Shown here: piece by piece, positions 45,386 to 52,500 of the stretch
Position numbering within the stretch: position 1 is the stretch's first letter
Layout: every line of letters starts with the position of its first letter
DNA from: Cetobacterium sp. 2A
GTDB taxonomy: Bacteria; Fusobacteriota; Fusobacteriia; Fusobacteriales; Fusobacteriaceae
Assembly: GCF_014250685.1 (NCBI RefSeq)
Contig: NZ_JACFAJ010000010.1
Coordinates: 1-64,000, forward strand
Length of the DNA: 64,000 nt
Reading direction: 5' to 3'
Position numbers and translations under genes: made by a program
Notes under the pieces: generated by a model
Seen by the model: the letters and a program-made list of their open reading frames with translations, nothing else
Databases searched by the model: none
What the model was told of the DNA's origin: nothing

Positions 45386-45859
45386 ATGAGAAAATTATCA
45401 GTTTTAATATTATCACTATTTACGATGGTGCTGTCATTTGCTACTACTATAAAAGGTAAGGTTATAAAAGTAGCTGATGGAGATACAATAACTATAATAG
45501 AAGAGAATGGAGATAAAACTAGGATACGGCTTTATGGAATAGATGCTCCAGAGAAAAAGCAAGATTACGGGATAAAGAGTTTAGATGTGTTAAAAAAGTT
45601 AATTGATAAAAAAGAAGTAGAGATAGATGTTAAAGACAAGGATAGATATGGAAGAGTAGTTGGAATTGTATATTATAATGGAATGAATATAAATTTATAT
45701 ATGCTAAAAACTGGTAATGCTTGGTGGTATAAGCAATACTCAAAACATAATGCAGAATTTAGAATTGCTGAGGAGAAAGCTAGATTAAAGAAGTTAGGAC
45801 TATGGAAAGAAAGTAATCCAACTCCACCTTGGGTTTATAGAAAAGAGAAGAAAAAGTAA
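45386..45859 (+). CDS. Secreted thermonuclease (SNase family)
   Basis: This 157-residue protein has a signal peptide (MRKLSVLILSLFTMVLSFAT). The OB-fold SNase domain carries the metal-binding VADGDTITI, catalytic RIRLYGIDAPEKKQ (Arg and Glu), the DRYGR Arg, and the closing LWKESNPTPPWVYRK. Such nucleases degrade DNA and RNA outside the cytoplasm for nutrient recovery or to clear extracellular DNA. GGAGG precedes the ATG. It sits 39 bp before the Mrr-like gene, but the two need not share function. Confidence 0.92.
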   Translation: MRKLSVLILSLFTMVLSFATTIKGKVIKVADGDTITIIEENGDKTRIRLYGIDAPEKKQDYGIKSLDVLKKLIDKKEVEIDVKDKDRYGRVVGIVYYNGMNINLYMLKTGNAWWYKQYSKHNAEFRIAEEKARLKKLGLWKESNPTPPWVYRKEKKK

Positions 45860-45898
45860 AAAAATATTAACAAATCAAAATTTGAACTAGGAGAAAAA

Positions 45899-46813
45899 AT
45901 GATACCAAGTTATGAGGAACTTATGTTACCACTTTTAGAATCTATTAAAGATGGAAAAATACATTCAAATGAAAAAATAGAAAAAAGATTAGCAAAAGAA
46001 TTTACACTTACAGCAGAAGAGGTTCAAGAGTTTGTATCTAGTAAAAATAAAAAAAGAAAATTTTATGATAGGATTAATTGGGCTAAAACTTATTTGAAAA
46101 AAGCTCAATTGATTGAAGGAACTGATAAACGTGGAGAGTTTAAAATTACTAAAAAAGGATTAGAGGTATTAGAAGAGGTTCCTCTAACTCTAGATGCAAA
46201 ATATTTAAGAAAATATCCAGAGTTTTTAAATTTTCAAAAAATAGGAAAAAATGATATTTTAAAAAAGAATGAATCAAAGCGAGTAGATACACCAATAGAA
46301 GGATTGGAAAAAATCTATGAGTTGCTAAATAATGAATTAAAGGATGAAATGTTAGAAAGATTAAAAAAGATTAATTTTTATAAATTTGAATCTATAGTTA
46401 TAGATTTAGTAGTGAAAATGGGGTACGGAGGTTCTAAATCAGAAATATCTCAAAGCTTGACAAAAAAGAGTAATGATGAAGGAATAGATGGTATTATAAA
46501 TGAAGATAGGTTAGGTTTGGATAGAATCTATTTACAAGCTAAAAGATGGAATAATACAACTGTTGGAAGACCAGAAGTGCAAAAATTTGTTGGAGCATTA
46601 GCAGGAAAAGGCGCCATGAAAGGAATTTTTATAACTACTTCAACCTTTACAAAGGAAGCAATACATTATTGTGAAAATTTAACTTCACAGAAAATTGTAT
46701 TAATCGACGGAAATAAACTAGTTGAGTTAATGGTAGAATTTAATATTGGACTATATACTGAGGAGATTTATGAAATAAAAAAAGTTGATTTAGATTACTT
46801 TTTAGACGAATAA
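45899..46813 (+). CDS. mrr: Mrr-like type IV restriction endonuclease
   Basis: This 304-residue protein has an N-terminal winged-helix Mrr_N domain (PSYEELMLPLLESIKDGKIH). The C-terminal nuclease domain from about residue 155 has VIDLVVKMGYGGSKSE, DEGIDGIINEDRLGLD with the catalytic Asp, and IYLQAKRWNN with the Gln-x-Lys. KFVGALAGKGAMKGIFITTS completes the fold. Mrr proteins cut DNA with foreign methylation, so this would be a defence gene carried by the plasmid. It is followed by a terminator. Confidence 0.9.
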   Translation: MIPSYEELMLPLLESIKDGKIHSNEKIEKRLAKEFTLTAEEVQEFVSSKNKKRKFYDRINWAKTYLKKAQLIEGTDKRGEFKITKKGLEVLEEVPLTLDAKYLRKYPEFLNFQKIGKNDILKKNESKRVDTPIEGLEKIYELLNNELKDEMLERLKKINFYKFESIVIDLVVKMGYGGSKSEISQSLTKKSNDEGIDGIINEDRLGLDRIYLQAKRWNNTTVGRPEVQKFVGALAGKGAMKGIFITTSTFTKEAIHYCENLTSQKIVLIDGNKLVELMVEFNIGLYTEEIYEIKKVDLDYFLDE

Positions 46814-46822
46814 ATAATATTA

Positions 46823-46851
46823 AAAACCTACATCTTTAATCTGTAGGTTTT
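46823..46851 (+). terminator. Terminator after Mrr-like gene
   Basis: AAAACCTACA and TGTAGGTTTT pair over a 9-nt loop, followed by CTTTTG. Confidence 0.75.
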
Positions 46852-47593
46852 CTTTTGTTGTCATATACAAGTATAACTAAAAGTCTTATAAATTAGAATA
46901 GCTTGGTCTTTATTTGAATAGACACTAAATACAAAATTATATTTCACAGATTATACCTGCTTGATTACCTTAAATTTTTGATATATTGTTTTATTATTTC
47001 CATTAATATCCCACCTATAAAACTACGAGTCCCAAAATATCTTTTAATTAACATATAATAATGATCTTTGTTATGTTTCTACTCATGATTTATATGATAA
47101 CTTCTACTGAATACCGAATATATATTATCATAAAGTTTCACAATAAAATAAGTTATCCATAATTTTTAACTGATTGTGAATCTTTACGAAATGAAAAAGA
47201 AAAGCAATTCATCCCAATATCTAAATAGAGCGAAATTAGACAAGGATAATACTTAATAAACTGTATATAGGATTAGAACATTACAACCTAAAAAAAAGGC
47301 TCTGATTTTAACCGGACCGTTTTAAATGGTGCTATACTAGAGGTTATACCTAAACAATTTTTTAGCCAATTAATGAATGTAGATGATCTAACTATAGCTA
47401 CACTCAAAAATAAAGAAAATAATTCCCTCCGATATTTTGAAATTAGAAAACTGGGTTATGAATTTTTATAAGAGGTAACTAAAATATTAAAAGTTATGAA
47501 TTTAGTGTTAAGAACTATAAATATAAAAGAAGTTTTATCCTTAAATTATTATAAAATCACCTAGTTAAAAACAAACTTTTTAAATATATCAAT
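46852..47593. other. Intergenic region with IS and gene relics
   Basis: It holds the IS200-type transposase relic on the minus strand and, on the plus strand near 47358-47470, a fragment reading KQFFSQLMNVDDLTIATLKN followed by SLRYFEIRKLGYEFL. Neither is intact. No gene is called. Confidence 0.45.
46965..47138 (-). pseudogene. IS200/IS605 TnpA relic
   Basis: One minus-strand frame reads IYSVFSRSYHINHE, a stop, HNKDHYYMLIKRYFGTRSFI and then GGILMEIIKQYIKNLR. This matches IS200-type Y1 transposases at the N-terminal YHI region, the KDHxHML motif and the C-terminal Y1-helix end (VIKxYIENQ). The middle is deleted. The element is dead. Confidence 0.5.
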
Positions 47594-47653
47594 AAAAAAA
47601 CTCCCTTCATAATAAACAGATTTTATTATTTTATCTGTCTACTATAAAGGGAG
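47594..47653 (-). terminator. Terminator after HU gene
   Basis: CTCCCTT (47601) and AAGGGAG (47647) arms with inner ACAGAT/ATCTGT pairs form a two-part hairpin. On the minus strand a T-run follows. Confidence 0.7.
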
Positions 47654-47703
47654 AATATCAAATACTAACTGTTTAAATAGTTAAAAGAATGTATTACTAA
47701 ATT

Positions 47704-47982
47704 TTACTTTGCTACCTTTTCAGCCAATACTTTTCCTACTTTAAATTTAACTACTTTTTTCTCAGCAACTTCAATAGCTTCTCCTGTTTTTGGATTTCTA
47801 CAAGTTCTTGCTGATTGAGTTACAACTTCAAATTTCCCAAATCCTATTATTGATAATTCTTCTCCTTTTGCTAGAACCTCTTCTAATGTTAAGAATAATC
47901 CATTAACTAACTTTTCAGATTCTTTCTTTGTTTCTATATCCATATTCTTTTGATATAAGTTAATAAATTCTTGTTTTGTCAT
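47704..47982 (-). CDS. HU-family DNA-binding protein
   Basis: This 92-residue protein starts at ATG 47982 with GGGAGGGGG. It reads MTKQEFINLYQKNMDIETKK, then SIIGFGKFEVVTQSARTCRN with the beta-arm and PKTGEAIEVAEKKVVKFKVG. HU/IHF dimers bend DNA and help assemble replication or recombination complexes. Its site beside partition and replication genes suggests a plasmid-borne architectural protein. Confidence 0.92.
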   Translation of the reverse strand: MTKQEFINLYQKNMDIETKKESEKLVNGLFLTLEEVLAKGEELSIIGFGKFEVVTQSARTCRNPKTGEAIEVAEKKVVKFKVGKVLAEKVAK

Positions 47983-48383
47983 TTTATCCCCCTCCCTTTT
48001 TTTAATACTATACCATAATTTCATTTTTTAGTAATTATTTTTTATTTGCTTTTATAATTTTTTGATAGATTTACCTAACTTTATTAGTTTAATAAAATAT
48101 ATATTGAACATTCCACTCCAAGAATTCATTTAAAATAATCTTTTGAGAGTTCAAATAATTTTTCCGATTAATAATTTCATTATCAGTATGCCAAATAATT
48201 TCCATTTTATTTGGATTAAAATTTAATTGATGCTTATTTTATGTATCTTCTAAAGTTGTATATATAAAAATGGTATACTCCTTGAATTTCCATTTTTATT
48301 CCTTCTTCATAGATGCCTAAATAATTTTTGTAGATAAAAGGAAATTAAAAATATTTAAAAACCTTGGATTTAACTAAAAATAA
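47983..48383. other. Intergenic region with decayed gene
   Basis: The minus strand near 48240-48095 keeps an open stretch (NPNKMEIIWHTDNEIINRKN then YLNSQKIILNEFLEWN), with another fragment MEIQGVYHFYIYNFRRYIK in a second frame. This is probably a broken gene. No family is recognised. Confidence 0.4.
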
Positions 48384-48408
48384 AAAAGGCCAAACTGCTC
48401 AGCCTTTT
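48384..48408 (-). terminator. Terminator of par operon
   Basis: AAAAGGC and GCCTTTT pair over an 11-nt loop; the minus strand ends in TTTTTTATT. It lies 8 bp after the ParB-like gene. Confidence 0.7.
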
Positions 48409-48415
48409 ATCTAAT

Positions 48416-49033
48416 TTATTTTTTTAATAATTTCTTTATTTCTAATAGCAACTTCTCAACTCTTTGTTTTTTCTTATTATCTAGTTGTTTAATTTCATCT
48501 TCTAAATTTTCAAAAACTTTAAAATTAAAATCAAAGCTAGTGTCTTTCTTTTCTTCTTTTTCAGATTTTTGGATTTTCTTATCAGCTAATTCTATTTTTA
48601 AATCTTCTGTCGTTATTCCTGAATTTATCAATTCGATGTATTCTTTGATATTTTCATTACTTATTTTTTCTATTAATTCGAAGCTCATTAAAGCTACATT
48701 ACTTCTTTTTTCAGGATTAACACTTTGATATAATTCATATTTTTTTCTATATCTTAATGCAGTTCTTTTATGAAATCCATTAAATTCTAACCATCTTTCA
48801 TAAGTTCCTGTCTTGTTATTCCCTAGCCTCTCTATAACCTCTTTGAATATTTTTCCTAATGCTAAACTTCCTTTTATTGTTATTAAAGCAACTTCATAAG
48901 ATTTTTGTTTTAAATAATCCCCATCTTCTCCTAAAAACAATGAATTGTTTTTAAAATTTAAATTTTCTATTCCAATTATCTCTTTATTTTGAGGCTGTAA
49001 TCGTTCTTGTAAAGCTGTTTTCAATTTTTCCAT
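48416..49033 (-). CDS. ParB-like partition/centromere-binding candidate
   Basis: The product has 205 residues from ATG 49033 behind GGAGG; an ATG at 49045 lies inside that site. The centre (LGKIFKEVIERLGNNKTGTY, then ERWLEFNGFHKRTALRYRKK) has a DUF3102/KorB-like HTH. The C-terminal half is a charged helix (FENLEDEIKQLDNKKKQRVE). It directly follows parA and is preceded by a 24-bp palindrome, the usual place for the partner that binds the centromere. Sequence similarity to true ParB is not visible, so the role is by position. Confidence 0.6.
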   Translation of the reverse strand: MEKLKTALQERLQPQNKEIIGIENLNFKNNSLFLGEDGDYLKQKSYEVALITIKGSLALGKIFKEVIERLGNNKTGTYERWLEFNGFHKRTALRYRKKYELYQSVNPEKRSNVALMSFELIEKISNENIKEYIELINSGITTEDLKIELADKKIQKSEKEEKKDTSFDFNFKVFENLEDEIKQLDNKKKQRVEKLLLEIKKLLKK

Positions 49034-49047
49034 TTTATCCTCCATTA

Positions 49048-49071
49048 TAAAGTGACAGGCCTGTCACTTTA
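49048..49071. promoter_or_regulatory. 24-bp perfect palindrome in par operon
   Basis: TAAAGTGACAGG and CCTGTCACTTTA meet without a spacer between parA and the parB-like gene. It may be a partition site (parS-like), operator or internal terminator. GTGACAGGCCTGTCAC has the look of a dimer-binding site. Confidence 0.7.
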
Positions 49072-49103
49072 TTTTTTCTAAAATTCTAAACATACTACTT
49101 TTC

Positions 49104-50258
49104 CTAAAAACTTATATCAAACTCGTCTTTTATTTGTTCTTTTTTATAGTTTTTATTAATTATTGCTTCTCCAACTACTCTAAATATTTCTTTTGTCTCC
49201 CTCAATTTTATTGAATTTGATTCCCAGATAGTTTTTCCTTTATGCAATAATTCTTCAATTTCAGATAAACTTTTTATAGGATTAGGAAATAAAATATCAG
49301 TATCGTTTACAACTTCTTTTAATTCTGATAAAAGATTTTTCTGTATTTTTTTATTTTCATACTTGTTCATAATTATTGCTAAAACTTTATCACTTCCAGC
49401 CTCATTTACAACATTAATTACACCTTTTATTGTAACATTATCAGAGAAACAAGGTATGATTATTTTATCTGAACATTTTACAAAAACACTATCTATTTTC
49501 ATTGTGGGAATACTGTCAATTAAGATATAGTCATACTTATTTTTCATTTCTAGCAAAAAATTTGGTAAATTCATTAAAAAATGACTCCCAAAAGTTGAAC
49601 TTTCTGTTGGAATAAAATCTAGATTTTTTCTTAATCTTATTATTTCTCCTTCTCCTCCCTTTACAAATTCTTTTAATCCTTTTTCAAAAAATATTTCTTC
49701 TTTCAATGAATAATCTATTATATTATTTTGTGAATCTGATGTTAATATTAAAATCTTCTTATTTTTTTCTAAAGCGAGATATGATCCTATTTGCAATGTG
49801 ATAAATGTTTTTCCAATTCCACCTTTATTTACTTTAATTGTTATTATCTCTCCCATTTTATTATCATCTCCCTCTACACTCTTTTTATTCTCTATTTTTT
49901 TTATAATTATTTTTTTATTCTGAAGAATCATTTTTATTTCATTATCTTTTTCTGTTAGATTCATATCAACAATTACAGAGAAAGGAATTCTTATTTTAAA
50001 AGTTTTATATGCTTTCGCTTTGTTTATTAAAATTTTTGAATTTTTTAATAATTTTATTAAGGTTCCATTTTTATATTCTTGAATTTCTGTTTCTAAATTT
50101 CCTTTTTTTATAATTATTTTTTTTTGTTGATATTCAAATTTGATTTCAGGTGAAACTAAATCTATCTCTAAATATTCAAGTTCTTTCTTACTTAAAGATA
50201 TTTCAATTGAGCTCAATCTACCATCTTGTTTTTTTTTAAAAATTAATTTTTTAATCAT
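49104..50258 (-). CDS. parA: ParA ATPase with AbrB-like N-terminal domains
   Basis: The product has 384 residues from ATG 50258 (AGAGGA close upstream); an upstream TTG is less likely. Residues 1-50 (KLIFKKKQDGRLSSIEISLS) align with the plasmid's own AbrB-like protein (KIIFSKGGSGSISSRVTLPI). A second similar unit is at about 65-125 (YKTFKIRIPFSVIVDMNLTE). The ParA/MinD ATPase core starts near 130 with the deviant Walker A VNKGGIGKTFI, then ILTSDSQ and YDYILIDSIP. ParA drives plasmid segregation. AbrB-type domains would give it its own DNA-binding module for autorepression. Confidence 0.85.
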   Translation of the reverse strand: MIKKLIFKKKQDGRLSSIEISLSKKELEYLEIDLVSPEIKFEYQQKKIIIKKGNLETEIQEYKNGTLIKLLKNSKILINKAKAYKTFKIRIPFSVIVDMNLTEKDNEIKMILQNKKIIIKKIENKKSVEGDDNKMGEIITIKVNKGGIGKTFITLQIGSYLALEKNKKILILTSDSQNNIIDYSLKEEIFFEKGLKEFVKGGEGEIIRLRKNLDFIPTESSTFGSHFLMNLPNFLLEMKNKYDYILIDSIPTMKIDSVFVKCSDKIIIPCFSDNVTIKGVINVVNEAGSDKVLAIIMNKYENKKIQKNLLSELKEVVNDTDILFPNPIKSLSEIEELLHKGKTIWESNSIKLRETKEIFRVVGEAIINKNYKKEQIKDEFDISF

Positions 50259-50390
50259 AAATCCTCTTTTCTTAAAATCTCTATTCAATTAATAAATAAC
50301 AATATAAAATTATTAATACTCTCTTCTTATATATTCTACTCTTTTTTTAAATTATGTCAACCCTAGATTTTATTTTTTTTAAAATATAAA

Positions 50391-50438
50391 ATAAAAAAGA
50401 CAATTAATCTCATCTATAAAGATTTGAAATATTGTCTT
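50391..50438 (-). terminator. Terminator after rep gene
   Basis: On the minus strand AAGACAAT and ATTGTCTT pair across a loop of about 25 nt, and TTTTTTATTTT follows. Confidence 0.55.
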
Positions 50439-50446
50439 AGAATTTT

Positions 50447-51322
50447 TTAGTCTTTTAATTTATATTTTTTTTTATTTAAATATCCTAAAAGAGTAGCTTT
50501 AGGGTATTTTTTATTTGGATCTAATCCACCAGCAATGAGATATTTTTTATATTCATTTTCTATTTCTTCATAGGTCACTTCTTTTGCTTTTTTTCTATTT
50601 AAATCACTTTCTATTTTTATAGCAGTAATAACTCTACCCTGTTTTATACTAGTTAGTTTTAAAGTTATATTATAATTTTCATTTAAAATATTTTCTATCT
50701 TTTTTAAAACCATTGTAGCATATGTAGTAGTATACTTATCAAGAGTATCAGTTATTTTTTTAAAATCATCTATATTTATTTCTGGAATAGGATATCCTTC
50801 ATAATCTTTTACAATTTCATAAATTACTTTTGCTGGATAAAATTTTATATTTTTATGTTCCTGATAACTCAATGATAAATAAGGTGAAATTTCCAATTCA
50901 GAATGGGGCATTCCAGGAAGATCTATTTTTTGTTTTTTGGCTATCATCATTCGGAGAGCGTTAATAGTTATAGGTTCTAATGTTATTTCTATTAAATTAT
51001 TTTTATTTTGAACTATAGAGGGGATAAAACGTGATAATATAATTCCAGATTGTTTATCTTTTCCTAAAATATTAAATTCAAATTGTTTATCATATATTTC
51101 TTTTACCTCTTCGAATATTTTATTATATGAATTAAGTCTTGAACTACAATTTTCTTTTATTTCTTCAACAGAAAATTTAAAAATACCAACTAAAACATTT
51201 TTTTCAAGTTGTTCGTATGCTCCTTTAAGAAAATAGTTAAATAAATCTAGTTGTGAAGCAGTTAATGGAACATTATTAGTTATAATTATAGATGGTTTAA
51301 ATAAATCTAGTTGTTTTTTCAT
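50447..51322 (-). CDS. repB: Rep_3-family plasmid replication initiator
   Basis: This 291-residue protein has the two winged-helix layout of Rep_3/RepB initiators. An N-terminal segment has PLTASQLDLFNYFLKGAYEQ and IFKFSVEEIKENC. A middle part has ITLEPITINALRMMIAKKQK and SPYLSLSYQEHKNIKFYPAK. It ends in a basic tail (PKATLLGYLNKKKYKLKD). Such proteins bind iterons upstream of their own gene; eight iterons lie at 51406-51641. GGAGA precedes the ATG. It is the likely replication initiator of this plasmid. Confidence 0.82.
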   Translation of the reverse strand: MKKQLDLFKPSIIITNNVPLTASQLDLFNYFLKGAYEQLEKNVLVGIFKFSVEEIKENCSSRLNSYNKIFEEVKEIYDKQFEFNILGKDKQSGIILSRFIPSIVQNKNNLIEITLEPITINALRMMIAKKQKIDLPGMPHSELEISPYLSLSYQEHKNIKFYPAKVIYEIVKDYEGYPIPEINIDDFKKITDTLDKYTTTYATMVLKKIENILNENYNITLKLTSIKQGRVITAIKIESDLNRKKAKEVTYEEIENEYKKYLIAGGLDPNKKYPKATLLGYLNKKKYKLKD

Positions 51323-51405
51323 TAACTTCTCCTTTTTATATTTTTTAACTTTTAATACTTTTATATGGCTAAATATTCAATAAAATCAAAGCTTATATGC
51401 ATGAA

Positions 51406-51641
51406 ACTCTAAATATTTGTCAGCTCCACTCTAAATATTTGTCAGCTCCACTCTAAATATTTGTCAGCTCCACTCTAAATATTTGTCAGGTTATAAAAAT
51501 ACTCTAAATATTTGTCAGCTCAGTTCTAAAGTATTGATTTTATTGGGTTTGTTTATATATATATATAATACTCTAAATATTTGTCAGCTTTTTTTTTAAT
51601 ACTCTAAATATTTGTCAGGTTCGACTAAATATTTGTCAGCT
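51406..51641. repeat. Iteron array, origin of replication
   Basis: Eight copies of ACTCTAAATATTTGTCAGCT (some ending CAGGT) lie at 51406, 51428, 51450, 51472, 51501, 51570, 51601 and about 51625 (the last truncated at its start). The first four are exactly 22 bp apart, two helix turns. Degenerate copies occur near 51368 and 51524, and an AT-repeat tract at 51553-51569 may be the unwinding region. The array is directly upstream of rep on the minus strand, as in iteron plasmids with copy control by Rep binding. Confidence 0.9.
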
Positions 51642-51830
51642 TACTCTATTTTTTTCTTTTTTTGGTTTAATTTCAATAATATTTTTTTCTTCATTAAAAG
51701 TAACTTCAAGTTCTCTATTTGAAATTTCTAAGCCCATTTTTTTAATCCATTTAATAGGTAATGTTACCCTTGAGGAAATACTTCCACTACCACCTTTTGA
51801 AAAAATAATTTTTAAATCCCTTTTTTCCAT
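51636..51830 (-). CDS. AbrB-like DNA-binding protein
   Basis: This 64-residue protein is a single SpoVT/AbrB swapped-hairpin domain: KIIFSKGGSGSISSRVTLPI, KWIKKMGLEISNRELEVTFN, then a basic tail. Its stop overlaps the last iteron. GGAGGTCTC precedes the ATG. It resembles the N-terminal domains of ParA and the relic at 23146-23318. It is likely a repressor of plasmid functions such as transfer, replication or partition. Confidence 0.8.
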   Translation of the reverse strand: MEKRDLKIIFSKGGSGSISSRVTLPIKWIKKMGLEISNRELEVTFNEEKNIIEIKPKKEKNRVS

Positions 51831-51843
51831 GAGACCTCCTAAA

Positions 51844-51854
51844 GACGTTACGTC
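51844..51854. promoter_or_regulatory. Palindrome upstream of AbrB-like gene
   Basis: GACGT-T-ACGTC is an 11-base palindrome 14 bp from the start codon, GC-richer than its surroundings. It is a candidate autoregulatory operator. Confidence 0.45.
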
Positions 51855-52500
51855 AATAAGATGAGTATATTCTTTTTTTTTTAAATCGTCAACATACTTT
51901 TTTTTGATTATTTTAATAAAATATATTAAATCTAAAGTAGAAAAATTAATCTATAGTTTCAATCTGTTTTTAAAATTAAAAAACATGTAAAATAAATTAT
52001 AAAATTACAAGAGTTATTAAAATAAATCTTAAAAATCTTATTTCAAAATTAAAATAAATTTTAAATTAAAGTGTTCTTTAATAATACAGTATATATTATG
52101 TATAGAATATATACTATGATTATAAAACACTTTTTATAAAAAGTCAATACTATAAACCTAGAAATTACTGGTATTTTCAATAAAAAAAACTGTTCTAAAA
52201 TTATTGTATGAAATAAAAAATAGAACTTTAAAAGAACATTAGAAAACGTTGATTTTATAGGTGTTCTGTTATAGCTTTAAACTAATATCTTGTAATAATA
52301 AAATTATAAAGAAAAAATATAAATAGAAAAAAGAAAAAACATAAGATATAATAAAACCAAAACTCAAAGAGTTCACGATTAGCCGTTTCTCTATTCCATT
52401 TTTTTAAAATGGGAGAAACTCATATTTCGTGCTACTTTTAATCCTTCAATTTGAAGTTAAAGTAGAACTCTTGCGAGTGTTTAAATAGGGAGGTGAAAAC
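51855..52500. other. Non-coding region upstream of relaxase, oriT candidate
   Basis: No gene is seen. It contains the shared 28-bp operator (52088-52115). Near the relaxase gene lie three hairpins: GTTTCTC-CCATTTT/AAAATGG-GAGAAAC (52385-52419), CTACTTT-CTTCAA/TTGAAG-AAAGTAG (52432-52465) and ACTC-TTGC-GAGT (52467-52478). Hairpins just upstream of a MobL gene are where the transfer origin usually lies. The nic site cannot be placed. Confidence 0.45.
52088..52115. promoter_or_regulatory. Transfer-regulon operator, copy 1
   Basis: AGTATATATT and AATATATACT flank ATGTATAG. The same arms with an 8-base centre CTATACAG recur at 60209-60236 before the type IV secretion genes. A shared site for one regulator is likely. 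Confidence 0.65.

Noticed and set aside
51406-51641. CRISPR-like regular repeats
   Set aside because: The spacers between the first four repeats are only two bases, with no variable spacer of 30 nt and no cas genes. The placement upstream of rep makes them iterons.
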